Source of the DNA: Lota lota
Lineage: Eukaryota > Chordata > Actinopteri > Gadiformes > Lotidae
Assembly (NCBI GenBank): GCA_026745465.1
Contig: JACYXH010000522.1
Location: 885,001-949,000, forward strand
Reading direction: 5' to 3'
DNA: 64,000 nucleotides
A program made the position numbers and the translations under genes. The notes beneath the pieces are model-generated. The model searched no databases and had not been told where the DNA came from. It saw only the letters and a program-made list of their open reading frames with translations. Of the stretch, positions 34,451 to 47,269 are shown piece by piece. Numbering within the stretch: position 1 is the stretch's first letter; each line of letters starts with the position of its first letter.

Positions 34451-34779
34451 CAAGGCGGAGCGAGAACTGATAACCTTTGCCCTCTGGGATTGCCTTCTTA
34501 TAAAAGCATCAAGAGAGACCTCTGCTGTTTTATCTCCACGAATGAGTGTGTTCGTTACTATGCCCGACAACCATCTGCGGCAGGATTCTGCACGCTGTGC
34601 AAAGGAGTTAGTCAAGCAAGCTTTCTTCTAGTCCACACGAGAGACTACGCTTCACAACGACTCTGGGAAAGGATAAAAGGGAACTCAAATGAAGTTGGAT
34701 TGAAGGCATGCCCGTTTTTTTTTACAGCAATGGATGTGCGTACGTCACATAACACAGTGTCCTTAATGGATGTTCTATT

Positions 34780-34965
34780 TACTCTTAAGTCACTCATCAC
34801 TCTCTTATTCAAAGTGACTTACAGTGAAGTCAGAGGCATGGGATGAAGGAGCGGGTAGGGGTTAGGTGGCATCTTGCTCTAGGATGCCTGCACGTTAAGA
34901 TGTGGATATTGAGGCGCGAACCCAGAACCTTTTGTCTGAGAGCAGCCAGACTTTTATCACCAAAT
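34780..34965 (-). mobile_element. tRNA-derived SINE
   Basis: On the plus strand TTATTCAAAGTGACTTACAG, GAGCGGGTAGGGGTTAGG, TCTTGCTCTAGGATGCCTGC and GCGCGAACCCAGAACC are in the order of an inverted, nearly full-length copy. Confidence 0.75.
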
Positions 34966-35289
34966 CAAACTTTTTCTGAAAACAAAAACAAACGGCAAAC
35001 GACAAGGAGAGAGGGAAGTAAAAGCAGGAAAAGGAAGAGAAATGTCGGCGACAAATGTCGTCCTCTGCTGCGAGCGCTGACAGATTCCTGCCGACTGCGA
35101 CCTCCAGGCGCTCTTAGACAGAACCACAGAGGAACCAGCCCCCGGAGTGACAGCGGAACAAATCACTTCCATCGGTAGCCCCTGCTCCTCTTTGGTAGAT
35201 CCACCATTAAGACCCCGCCCACGCCACCCCACCCCACCCCCCACGCCACCCCACAACCTCGCTCAGAGCAGAGACTCTTTGGCCGCACG

Positions 35290-35770
35290 GTCCAGAAGAG
35301 CGTTTCCATTATGTCTAGACTAGAGGCTTGTGGAAAGCAATTGCGTTCGTGATCACGCCAACGCGTTGTTGGGAGGTAACACAGAAGCCAAGCCAACTCT
35401 TTTCCGGTTCAGGCGGATCCGGGTCCCTGTGCATTGGCCGGCTACAGCTCGGACAAGGCAGCGGAGTTCAGAGTTGGTGTGGGACACCGGCGGGCGCGGT
35501 CGGCAGGGATTCGCGGACTCGCCCGTCTAAAAGCTTGCGTGCCAGCGCTCACGGACACTCGGGCATTACAGCACCGGCGCTTGCCAGCTCATCGGCCCCT
35601 CCTGCGCCACGCGGCGCCACGACAGAGCCCCCACCCCCTGAGGCAGTACGAGGAGTCGCCCTGAGTTCGTCCGTGTTCACAAACGTTCGCTTTGAACTTT
35701 GTGTGAGCCCTGCGCGTCTCCTTCACAACCCCACGCTGGGAATACTAATTGTTCATGTCTCGTGAACGAC
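35290..35770. promoter_or_regulatory. CpG-island-like block
   Basis: In 35400-35700 I count about 33 CpG dinucleotides in sequence of roughly 60% GC, about as many as or more than expected from base composition, whereas the rest of the window is CpG-poor. It includes GGCGGGCGCGGTCGGCAG and CACGCGGCGCCACGAC. There are no repeats. Open frames exist on the plus strand but no recognisable protein. It may be an intronic promoter, alternative first exon or enhancer. Confidence 0.5.
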
Positions 35771-35881
35771 GGATATATTCGGCTCTCGAGTCCTCCTCCC
35801 CGAGACCTTTCCAAACTAATCCCAGTTTGATGGCCGGCCCCCCGCCCCCCCAAAGGTGAACACCATCATCAGAGAGTAGAT

Positions 35882-35912
<31 letters not shown>

Positions 35913-36495
35913 GGTAGAGATGGATACAGAATGTGAAGGCATATGTGAAAGTATGAGAGAGGGGGGAGAGAGGGGGAGAGATATTAGCAGAATGCAAGAG
36001 AGAGAGAGAGCGAATGAGAGGGTGGGAGAGACAGAGCGTGAACGTGAATGGGAGGCAGAGGGAGAGAATCAGAATGAGAGACAGCGGGATCGGGGGAAAA
36101 GAGAGCGAGATAAAGAAAAGAGAGACGGAGAGAGACCTTTCCAACCTAATCCCGCCCAGACAGACAGAGACCATCAATAGATTGTAGATGAGCCATTTCA
36201 AAAGTTTTCAACAATCTCCAAAAGCAGAATGTCACTTTTGCTCATATTCTCAACATGTGAAGTTGCATCTGACCTTTAAGATGCCATTCAAGCGCTTGTT
36301 TACCCTGACCAGTCCATGGGTGAAAAAAAACATGAGTTATTAAAAGCATTGCTCTCATTTTCCACCCAAAGTAAAAGCGTTCTTTCGAGGTGGTTAGAAT
36401 GCATGCTTGGCCTTATTAGTCAGGGACAAGAATCACCTCACACTGGAGACGTGTTGCTGACTCACTTCACATTTATGTCACTGACTTCTCACAGC

Positions 36496-36894
<399 letters not shown>

Positions 36895-37060
36895 GACCTG
36901 GATGAGATCACAGGGTGGGTTAGTAAGATCAGAGCACCTGCTGGGTGTGCAACAGGCTACAGAAAGCCAGGGAAGACATGATGAAAGAGGGATGACTTCA
37001 CCGGGTCTTCCATAGCCCGCGGCCCAGTCTGTCAGAGGATCCGATGCCCTCCCGAGAACA

Positions 37061-37141
37061 GCCAATCAGCAGCCATCCGGACGAGACTCCATGACTGGCT
37101 GAGCCAATCATGGAGTCTCGTCTGGGTGGCTGCCTATTGGC
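37061..37141. other. Imperfect inverted repeat, 34-bp arms
   Basis: The arms 37061-37094 and 37108-37141 are complementary at 30 of 34 positions. The inner 15 bp (ACGAGACTCCATGA and its complement) are perfect, and the loop is 13 nt. It could form a long hairpin in DNA or RNA. It may be a fold-back remnant of a small DNA transposon. Confidence 0.8.
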
Positions 37142-37189
37142 CGATCACCAGATGGTGACTCACCATCTCACGGTGTATGTCTCACAGAC

Positions 37190-37345
37190 AGAGAAGACAG
37201 AGAGACAGAGAGACAGAGAGAGAGAGACAGAGAGAGACAGAGCGAGGCAGAGCGAGAGAGACCGAGAGAGACAGAGAGAGACTGAGACCGAGAGAGATAG
37301 AGACATAGACAGAGACAGAGACAGAGACAGAGACCGAGAGAGAGA
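37190..37345. repeat. GACAGAGA-type purine-rich repeat
   Basis: Imperfect AGAGACAGAGAGAGAGACAG repeats, ending with six or so copies of AGAGAC. Confidence 0.9.
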
Positions 37346-38849
37346 CTGAGACATAGCTGTCTTGTTGCAAATATGATTGCCAAAATATTAAAAAACTAAT
37401 GTTTAGTCCGCGAAATGCATGCTGGGCGTATTGTACATAAAAGGGTTAGTATAAGTTAATATTTCTCCACAAAAGAAGAAAAGCAAGTCATCTGAATTTG
37501 TGTGTGTATTGCGTTACTATCCTGTGCGTGTTCATTAGGTGGCGCATATTGTGGCCAGCTAATCAAGTATATTTTATGTATTTTTTCAGACGGTGTGTGT
37601 ATCGCTGTCAGAGGAAACGGCTCATATTTTTGATGTACTAAGTGTACTTGCAACTGTGTGACATTACGGACAGCGGAAAAACAAACAGATACTGCCTACA
37701 ATGAAATGGTTTGTGAGCAAATTAAGACGGCGACACAGAAGAGAGAAATACGTGAAACAACACCTAACGATCAGCAAGAATGTCATGGTAAAGTAAAGAT
37801 GATGATGAAGATGATGAAGATGATGGCGGTTAAGTGATGACGACGGTGGTGATGACGGAGGAAGGGACCAGACGGCTCTCCATCACTCCGGGACGAGATT
37901 GGCGGACCCCGATGCGATTGGGTATGAAAGAACGAAAGAGCAGACACCCAGTCCAGACTCTGCCCATCCATCAGGCTTGACACCACACACACGATCACCA
38001 CCAGCGCAGCTTCCGAATGAAGAGTCGACACACAGTCACTCTGACACCAAACTCAAAAACCGTGAACCCTCATACCATTAGCATTGGCTAATGCTAGCCC
38101 ACGATCCTCATCCTTGTGCGCTGCGTTTGTCTTCAGTTCCGAATGCCGTTTTTTAGCTTAATGACTTGTGCTAATGCTAATGTGATTACGGTCGACCGGT
38201 GATTCTAGTCTGTGATTGTTTCACGTCGTCACCGTGGATATGATGTATGCATGTGCTTGGGGAACACATTGACGCATCTATGTATGCGTGTGGAATACAG
38301 ATTGATCCTGTGTTCGGTTTACTTGTGGTTGTTTCCAAAAACTGGAACCTTAAAGCAAGGAGAGGCCATTTATTTAGGAAGCAATTTACGTCATATTTGT
38401 CGAAATCTTCTTTATATCCCGACAGCAATAAATAAAGCAAAAACTAAAACAAAAGAAAAAGGGAAAAATCCAGTATGTGTGGCTGTGGCAGGCCTGTAAT
38501 AAGCTCGTTCAATCATTCCACTCGGCCCGAAAGAATTGATTGGATGGCCTACTTGTCTACCACCTACCTGCAAGACAGGGGTCTTCCACAAGGCTAGGCA
38601 GACCTATTGCTAAAGCTCCTCTGTTTCGTGGGAGTAGCTCTGGAGGGAGGCCTGAAGGGAGGGGTGGGAATTTTTCCCGTTGGATACTTCCAAAGTCTAG
38701 TTTAGTCTGGCTGGCATCCTCAACATGCCTTGCCCAGATTTAACAGTGTCGTTGTCATGGTGATCTGTTAAGCTTTACCGTTCAGACTGACGGAGATGTG
38801 GGTCTATTCGTACAGTTAACCTGGACTCTAACAACTGAAAAATGTTTGG

Positions 38850-38882
38850 AGGGGGGGCGGGGGCGGGGGCGGGGGGGGGCGT
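38850..38882 (+). promoter_or_regulatory. GC-box / G-quadruplex-prone run
   Basis: Four or more G runs of at least five, separated by single C (GGGGCGGGGGCGGGGGCGGG). This gives overlapping Sp1-type GGGCGG boxes and a strong G-quadruplex pattern on the plus strand. Whether it acts as a regulatory site is unknown. Confidence 0.4.
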
Positions 38883-39408
38883 GGTTTATGAAGCTTATAT
38901 GGAAAATCTCTGAACTGCTGTACTGCGTGGATTTCATACAAGGTTCATCCAGCAACAATCCCAACAAAGAACATTAATCGCAACCACACGGACCCGGCTG
39001 AAACTCACTCACACACGTCACACTCATGCTCTACAGAGAGAAAGACGTACATGGAGGAATAGAGAGAGAGACATGCAGAGGTAGATAGACATGAGTAGAT
39101 CGAGTAAGAGGGAACAAAACAGAGAAAGAGTGAGATGGAGAGAAAAACAATGGAGGGAGACAGACAGAGAGAGAGAGACAGTGGTGTAGTAGGTGTTCAT
39201 CCGAGGGAGGAGGTGAGAGGAGGAGGAGGTGAGAGGAGGAGGAGGACGAGGAGGAGGTGGGTGTTATTTGGGATGGTTATGTCAGTTCAGATGTGCTACC
39301 CCGTCGTAGAGCTTCAAACACACATTCATCTCTTATTAATGTCCGCTCTGAACACCCCCCCCCCCCAGCACACACACGGAATAGTATGAGTTGCGTCAGC
39401 CCTGCAAT

Positions 39409-39454
<46 letters not shown>

Positions 39455-39550
39455 ACAGATGAAAAGAGACAAAAACTAGAACACTGTAAATTGGTTGCTG
39501 TCTTTTCCTGAGCTATCCATATGATGTCTAAGCACGTGCAAAAATAAGGT

Positions 39551-39745
39551 GTGCACTAATAGAACCGTGCACTAATAGAAACGTGCACTAATAGAACCGT
39601 GCACTAATAGAAACGTGCACTAATAGAACCGTGCACTAATAGAAACGTGCGCTAATAGAAACGTGCGCTAATAGAAACGTGCGCTAATAGAACCGTGCAC
39701 TAATAGAAACGTGCACTAATAGAAACGTGCACTAATAGAAGCAGA
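39551..39745. repeat. Minisatellite, 16-bp unit
   Basis: About 12 copies of GTGCACTAATAGAAAC with two variable positions (AAC/ACC and CAC/CGC). The first six units alternate between the two AAC/ACC types, so a 32-bp dimer was amplified there. Confidence 0.95.
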
Positions 39746-39989
39746 AGCAGAGATTGGGGCGGGAGGGTTGAGAGACCCTGTATCCTTGAGATTATACCGA
39801 GTCGTATTATCCTATTCGCGTATGATGCACGAAGGTCACCCTGTGTCTTTAACACATCCACATCACGTAGTCCTCTCTTGTATCCGGAGACACGTCCACG
39901 AGGCAAACCAAACCACCCAGCATGAAATCTGTGATCGTAGCCCTGCGGCCAGGCATGTCTGGGATCTGTGCATGACGACCATGGCACTG

Positions 39990-40022
39990 CGACACGGGGG
40001 GGTGGGGGGGGGGGGGGGGGGG
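39990..40022. repeat. Poly-G run
   Basis: G run with one T interruption, followed by unique sequence to about 40190 and a short (AC)n at 40194-40211. Confidence 0.88.
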
Positions 40023-40488
40023 GTCCGCTAGACTCAGCCTGCGTGGCTGTCTGGGTCTGATGATGTCACACCCGGACCGAGAGGACCACTGGGTTACGAG
40101 GGGTTAAACCTCCCGGACGCCCTCGCATGTCAAGCCAAGTTGGGAGGATCCAAGGCGAGACATGCTACACTCACATATGTGCTACGCTAACAAACACACA
40201 CACACACACACGCACACCAGTGCCACACCCTTCCCGTTTCCTTTTCAGATTCTGACACCACACACACACCGTTAACACTGCTAGTGATAACACTGCTAGT
40301 GACAGAATATCTCAGGAGAGTGGGTGTGTAGACATGTCTGTGTGTGTGTGTGTGTGTGTGCTTAAGAAAATGCCACTTAAAGATGTGTGAGGAGAAAAAT
40401 AATGACTAGACTGGAGTGTCTGATAGCATGTCTGTCTTCCCGTCTGTCTGTCTCAGATAAAGTTTACACATCACCATACCATCTTTTC

Positions 40489-40495
<7 letters not shown>

Positions 40496-40540
<45 letters not shown>

Positions 40541-40648
40541 TACACACACACTGATCCAATCACACCCTCTCTATTCAAGCTACATGGTTCACCGTAGCAA
40601 CCGTGGATTTATAATGACTTCACCAGAGAGAGAGAGCGAGAGAGCGAG

Positions 40649-40729
<81 letters not shown>

Positions 40730-40805
40730 GCGCGAGAGAGAGCGAGAGCGAGAGCGAGAGAGAGAGAGAGAGAGAGAGAGCGACAGAGAGAGAGAGAGAG
40801 AGAGG
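40496..40805. repeat. (AC)n and (GA)n microsatellites
   Basis: (AC)n at about 40494-40538 and GA-rich repeat at 40625-40805 with GAGCGAGC interruptions that break it into blocks. Confidence 0.95.
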
Positions 40806-41129
40806 CGGTACTTTGGACAAACCACCCATAGCAATCGGTCAAGAGCACGGTGGGGAAACACCGCAGGGTTTCTCCTCTTGCGTTTTCGGAACTTGACACG
40901 ATCCAGCGCATCACGTCTCTGCAGCGTCTTGCTTCGGCCCATCCCATGTCGAAGGTCGTCTACACCCTGCATGCCACTAAGTGGAACAAACGCACAAGAC
41001 ACTCGTTTGTCTCTGCGGTGGGGGACGTCATCCTGGTGGTTTGGCACGCGGCACAAGTTTTACCAAATTAGCAGATTTTTCTGCCCAACGTCGGAGAAAA
41101 AAAAGAAAGAACTATCAAATTACACAACC

Positions 41130-41975
41130 GCCTAAAATCAGGTGACCCCCAAACCGTTCCACCACAAAGCCCCAAACTACCAAGAAACCTACCCAGAAAG
41201 AAGTCCCCTCCACCAGCTGGTCCTGAGGCTCAGCTCACTAACGAGCCCTACAGAGCCCCAGGTCAGCACACACACAACCTGGCCCAAACTAATCACCAGC
41301 AAACAAAAAGAAAGGTACATTACACATTGGAAAGACACCAAAACCACAAAATGGACTGTTGTCTGGCCCGAACCCGTCCATACACACGAGCAGAGCACCT
41401 GAGCACCGTGTCAGACTCCACACTCAGGGAGACGCTGACCAGATACCGCCTCAGCGGACACAGCCTGGCCCTGGAGACCGGTCGCCACAGACAGACCTGG
41501 CTACCCAGGGAGGACAGGCTGTCAACAGAAACTAGTGGAGACCTAAACACACGTCCACGTGCTGCACAGTGACACAAAGTACAAAGAATAAATAAATTCG
41601 TAAATTTATCCAACAATACCCACATTCCGAATCACAATGTGACAGTGAAGGAATGGAGTACATCCTTGGAGAAAAGCCAAAAATGCTGGTTGTTGGCAGC
41701 AAGATATGTCTTCTCCTGTCATAACCTCAGGGACAACCAGGGCAACGCCTTTTAACAATAACCAGCGAAACACCTTCCAACTACTGTTCTTTCATGCACT
41801 ATTGCTGTTTATTGCCGTTGTATTACTGTTGTGTTATCACTGCCTTATTGTCTAGTATAACTGTTTTGTCTTTTGTACCTTTACTTGTTATTTATGTCTT
41901 TGTTACCGTTTTGCTTTGGCAATATTAAAGAATTGATTTTTCATGCTAAAAAGGCCCTTAAATAGAATTGAAAAA
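41130..41975 (+). mobile_element. 3' end of a non-LTR retrotransposon, decayed
   Basis: The translated plus strand gives pieces of one conserved protein end: HHKAPNYQE, SPLHQLVLRLSSLTSP (about 41195-41245), WKDTKTTKW, then in another frame YRLSGHSLALETGRHRQTWL and PREDRL (about 41440-41520), and later LLAARYVFSCHNLRDNQ (about 41690-41745). Frameshifts and stops separate them. The tail has TTTTGCTTTGGCAATATTAA, an AATAAA-like motif and an A-rich end near 41975. I infer a LINE of L1/Tx1-like type from the tail and protein; exact family not assigned. It is dead and truncated at its 5' end. Confidence 0.7.
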
Positions 41976-42314
41976 AATTTATTGAGAGAGAGCAAGAGAG
42001 AGAGCGCGATATGGTGGAACTAGTGATAAAGACATAGATTGATAGAGAGAGGGTTATGGTGGGAGTGATAGAGAGAGACAGAGACAGAGAGACAGTGGTG
42101 GGATGGAGGGAGAGACAGAAAGAGGGACAGGGAGAGAGACAAAGTGACTTGAGTGACGGATGAGTGGGAGGAGAGAGAGAGAATGAGAGACATTGACAGA
42201 GACTGATTTAAGTGGTTCAAGTGCCACATTCCTGATGGTTTGGAGGATGCTCACTAAACAGGATGTGGATCCAAGAACAGATCCAAGTGTTTATTTTAGC
42301 TCCGGTCATCAGCA

Positions 42315-42430
<116 letters not shown>

Positions 42431-43319
42431 TGTGCACATACTCCACACAAACAAACACCTTGGGAAAGTATTGCAACCAAAAGACTGTCACTGTGATATT
42501 GCATGATTATTCAATTGATGTATTCACTGATGAGCTATTAGTGGTAGTACAAAATAGCAATTGCCCTATAAATAAGTCTTCCCTTTTGCGTCTCCTTGTG
42601 GATGAACCATTTTCTTTTTTTAAAGACACTTATGTGTTGGGGTGAATCCCGTAGGACAACATCTATACTGTCAGCCGACCAGCCCGGCGGTAATATCAGG
42701 GATTTAATGGACCCTTGCGCTGTCACCGCCACACAGCCAGGCTTCCTCCATCTCCACTGGGACTCTGCGTGTCCTGGTTACCGTATGCAGTGTGCATTAT
42801 ACGGCACAGCAGCGGACTCTATGGATGTCCTCCGTGATCCATTCCACAGAGGAAATCGATCGCGCCGCTATAGGGCTATCGCGCGACGTGCATCGAGCGC
42901 TTTTAATGTGAAATGATCACATTATGCACGGTCGATGGTGTACCTGTTGATGTAACGCGTCCGCTATGGGATGGAACCCGTGCAAGCAAGAAAGGCACTT
43001 GAGACAGCATTACCAGGCATCTCTATGCATGTAAAGACAGATCACACAGGGTATCATTTATCATGCCATGTCACATTTCATACCATAACAAACGTAAGAT
43101 GTACTTTAACTTTATTAACCTCAGGTTAAATATTTTGACAGAAGTAGAGGACAGTAATAGCGATTTAAAGAGATTCACCTTTGAAATAAGATTAGCAAAA
43201 AGTCTCTTCAGAAACGGGCGGAATCCTGAACGGGTCATGATCCCAGGAGGGATTATGTCCCGATGAATTTGGGTTACTCAGTTGGCTCCAGACAGACATA
43301 GCGACCCATTCAGGTCAAG

Positions 43320-43320
<1 letters not shown>

Positions 43321-43367
<47 letters not shown>

Positions 43368-43660
43368 CCCTAGAGCTGTGTGTGTCCCCTGCCAAGAGTG
43401 TCACTTAGCTAATGAAAACCAAACCGTGTTTTTAGCGCAATGAGGGCAGACCCCCAAGTGTTGAAATGGTTTGAATAAGAGTGAAATTGCGGTCGTGCGA
43501 GGTTAGGTAAGCATGGCCTGAACGTGTCTAAAGAGGGAGAGACATGCCACCCTGGTTTGGTTTACAGTGATCGTTGCAAGGCAGGGAGAGTTAAAAAAGA
43601 GCGAATAGGCGTAACTCCAGGGGTGGGTCAAGAGGGGGGGGGGGGGGGGGGGGGGGGGTC
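43321..43660. repeat. (TG)n and a poly-G run
   Basis: (TG)n at 43321-43364 and a run of about 23 G at 43636-43659. Unique sequence lies between. Confidence 0.9.
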
Positions 43661-44109
43661 TAGGGTGGCAGATGCCCCACCCATAAAATGTGAATGCTAC
43701 TAAATCCGACAGTTGAGAAGATTCATACTAAATCTAAATCGAGGCAAGAGAACATTTTGGAAAATGAACGCTAGATAGAGTTTGTGATGTATTCATTCTC
43801 TGCCAACATAATCGGGACACGACACTGCATTCCTCTACAGCGGGGCAGTGTGTGTAGCGGCATGTTTAATCACTATTAGACAAGCCTTACTCCACAATAC
43901 CAAACACATGCTCACAATGGAAGACAGCAGCGTCAGAGTGTTTTAACCAGCATGTTGTTGTTGCACAGACACAGGGTGGAGGAGAGGAGGTGGCTGGGAT
44001 GTTGGAGAGCAGCGTGAGGGAGAAGTACAGGCTTTGGAATAAGTCTGAACTTCTTCCAAAGCCTCGGGCCAATCCGTAGGAATCTCCTTTATAGGAGACC
44101 ACACCTCCC

Positions 44110-44189
44110 TCTCTCTCGCTCCCTCCCTCCCTCCCTCCCTCTCCCACTCACACATGCAGGGAAAGACAAAGGAGAAAGAGAGAGCGGGG

Positions 44190-44284
<95 letters not shown>

Positions 44285-44405
44285 TAAATAAATAAATACA
44301 GGGAAGCAGTGCACAGGATGACACATTGCATTGTAGCGTCAGACGACAAACAAACCAGTGTCTCAGCTGGAGCAGACAGAGCTTCATTATACTGCTCTGA
44401 TCTCT

Positions 44406-44448
<43 letters not shown>

Positions 44449-44975
44449 CAAGGAGTCACAGAGAGAAGGAGGCGGAGGGAGAGGAGAAGGAGCAGGAGTA
44501 GAAGGAGGAGGAAGGGTAAAAGGATGAGGAGCAGGAGTAGAGGGAAGAGGAGGAGGAAGAGGAACATGAGGAGGAACAGGAGTAGAGGGAAGAGGAACAG
44601 GAGGAGGAGCAGGAGTAGAAGGAAGAGGAAGATTAAAAGAAGGAGGGGCAGGAGTATATGGAAGAGGAAGAGGAACATGAGGAGGAACAGGAGTAGAGGG
44701 AAGAGGAGGAGGAAGAGGAGCAGGAGTAGTAGGAGGAGGAAGGGTAACAGGAGGAGGAGCAGGAGTAGATGGAGGAGGATGAGGAAGAGTAACAGGAGGA
44801 GGAGCAGTAGTAGATAGAGAAGGAGGAGGAAGAGGAACAGGAGGAGGAGCAGGAGTAGATGGAGGAGGAGGAAGAACAGGAACAGGAGGAGGAGCAGAAG
44901 TAGATGGATGAGGAACAGGAACAGGAACAGGAGCAGGAGGAGGAAGAGAGAGGAGGAACAGTAGGAGGAGTAGGA
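44110..44975. repeat. Compound purine-rich region: (GA)n, (AC)n, AGGAGGAGCAGGAGTAGA repeat
   Basis: CTCCCTCC near 44110-44150, (GA)n at 44190-44285, (AC)n at 44408-44447 and a long purine repeat of GAGGAGGAACAGGAGTAGA-type units of 30-60 bp at 44460-44975. The 279-codon Leu/Phe-rich frame on the minus strand across this region is an artefact. Confidence 0.95.
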
Positions 44976-45283
44976 GGACAATTTCACAAAAGCAAAAAGA
45001 TAATTAAGGAGGACAATAAGAGATGTGTGGTGGGAGGGGACACTCCCTTGTTGTGTTCTAACTCAAGAGGTCTAGAACACTGGACCACATTATGTTCTGA
45101 GTAGAACACAGTATTGATGGTACCACTGGTTCTGCAGAAACATATACAATGGATGGGGTGTTTTTCAGAGTCCTAGCACCCTATGGTATGCAGTAGACAT
45201 CCAAACATAAAGAAACTGAAATCACACCCCTATGCACACACAGGCACACTCACGCACACATGCGTGTGTACACATATATGCCA

Positions 45284-45287
45284 GTAT

Positions 45288-45330
<43 letters not shown>
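45284..45330. repeat. (AC)n microsatellite
   Basis: (AC)n of about 40 nt within a wider AC-rich stretch (45230-45430). Confidence 0.93.
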
Positions 45331-45335
<5 letters not shown>

Positions 45336-46144
45336 ACTCAAAGGTACAATAAATACACAAATAGTCTCACTCTTACACATACTCTTTGCACATGCACAGT
45401 AAACGCCCATACACACGCTCGAACACACACCTTCTGCATGACGATAATATGGTATAATGTATTATTAGCGGGTAATACAAATGTTGCAGCTGCAATTCAA
45501 AACAAATTAAACGAGACGCCGAGACCGTAAAATAAGTGAAAAAGGGTGGATTTAAGCGGGTGAGCTTAATGAACGCAGATCGCTGTCAGCCGAGTGTCTG
45601 ACTAACAGCAGGCCTGTTAAACACACCCCACGCTACTACGTTTAGAAGCTGGCAGGGGATTAATGCAGACACAACTTCTAACTGGGGGACTGGGGGACCA
45701 AGTTATTCTGTCAGCTTCGATAAAAAAAAGAGTTGGCACTTCTAAAACGAGACGTTATGAAACAGGTGCTAAAGCTGTGTTTTAGGAGAGGAAAATGGAA
45801 CAGGGGGGTTTTCAATGAGGCCTTTGATACAGCCTCGGAAACCTAAACACTGGGGCCATTAGCTCTCCGAATGAATTATCCACACGTACATTTAAAAATA
45901 GACAACTCTCTGGCCATACTTTTTTACACTGCCATTTCAGCTGTCATTTTGTATTAAATTGGATGTGGTTTTGTTGCATGCGTGTTATGTCCTTTTGACG
46001 AGAATGTCCTCTGTACTGTTCCGTAAGGACGACATCATGTCGGAACGCTCGGAGAAGGGCGGCGGTGACCGTGAACATTCTACTACATGTGTTGTCACGG
46101 CGATGGCAGTCGGATCATGACAGTTGGATCATGACGCGTCACTG

Positions 46145-46345
46145 TTTTCTTTCTCTCTTTTTTTTTTCCATTATTTTGAATTGAAATGCTTTATTGGCAT
46201 GATGAAAAGAAAATACTTGAATATTGCCAAAGCCTATAAAATCACAGGCCTACGAACAGCTGCATTGACTGGTAGTAAATTACTAATAAAACAAAAGGAA
46301 TGTTCTATTCCTCAATCTTGTCCAACAAATACAACTAAATAAAAT
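46145..46345 (-). mobile_element. 3' untranslated tail of the same retrotransposon family
   Basis: On the minus strand the sequence reads GGCTTTGGCAATATTCAAG, then CATGCCAATAAAGCATTTCA, then ATTCAAAATAATGG. It shares the TTTGGCAATATT and AATAAAG/CATGC layout with the tail at 41915-41970. Only the 3' end is recognisable; it is inverted relative to the 41130 copy. Confidence 0.6.
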
Positions 46346-46838
46346 AACCGTTCCCACCAGAGAACATAATCCTAGCCAAGTGGACCCTTTGTACTGCATA
46401 GCGATGACCGTCGATGACTCGACAGAAACGCGACGAGCAGAGAGCCTCCTGTTGTAACAGCACTTCTTCACTCAGCCCGTCACACAGAGGCGCGCTCCGG
46501 AGGATCTTCCAAACTGGGCCAGTCGATTAAGACGTCCGTTTACTGGGAAGGGGTGGAGACAGCTCCGTACACACATCTCCACCCCTCTCACACTGTCACA
46601 AAACGGGGCCCTTTCAGAACAGGGTGACCGGAAGGGGGGTTTGTAAAGATAAGAGTCCATGTCCACCCTGTCCATGGTGTGATCTATAGCGTTTAGAGAG
46701 ACCAGGAGGTCCACACGTCTCGACAATCCGCAGTCACGCCGCCACAGGAAAACCAAGCGCCGTTTAAAAAAAGGTCTCCCTTGGTGCCGTGAAATCATCA
46801 TCATGTTGCTTGCAGTCTTTATTTCCACACCCTATCTG

Positions 46839-46841
<3 letters not shown>

Positions 46842-46873
<32 letters not shown>
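46842..46873. repeat. (TG)n microsatellite
   Basis: Pure (TG)n of about 32 nt. Short (AC)n runs follow near 47041-47057 and 47105-47121. Confidence 0.93.
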
Positions 46874-46875
<2 letters not shown>

Positions 46876-47269
46876 TGTCAGTGTGTTAGATAGTGGGCGG
46901 ATAGGAGAATACCAGGAGTATCCTTTAGGCATGATTAAGCGATCAGAATGAATTGGAGTTATGGGTTCCATACCCCTATCCTCCCTCCATCTCGCATGCA
47001 TCCCTGTCTTGGGATATTCTTCCTAACCTAATCTAAGAATCACACACACACACACACCTCACCTCCCCTTGTTACGCTTGATTGAGAGAGGGGGAGAGAG
47101 AGATACACACACACACACACCTCATAACTCCACTCCACCCAACCGCTCCCACCTGGACCTATTGACGTAGGTCCATCAAGGCCTCATCCACCGGATGCCG
47201 CATGATAACAACAACATGGAGGAACATCTCACACCTCTGGTTCAGCACCTCGGAGCTGACACACAGAAC

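Noticed and set aside
35328-35765. 145-codon plus-strand frame across the CpG-island-like block
   Set aside because: High GC lowers stop frequency, no recognisable domain, and an overlapping second frame is equally open. Kept only as a CpG block.
44148-44987. 279-codon Leu/Phe-rich frame resembling a membrane protein
   Set aside because: Produced by a purine-rich tandem repeat read on the opposite strand; it runs through (AC)n and (GA)n into artefactual CV and SL repeats.
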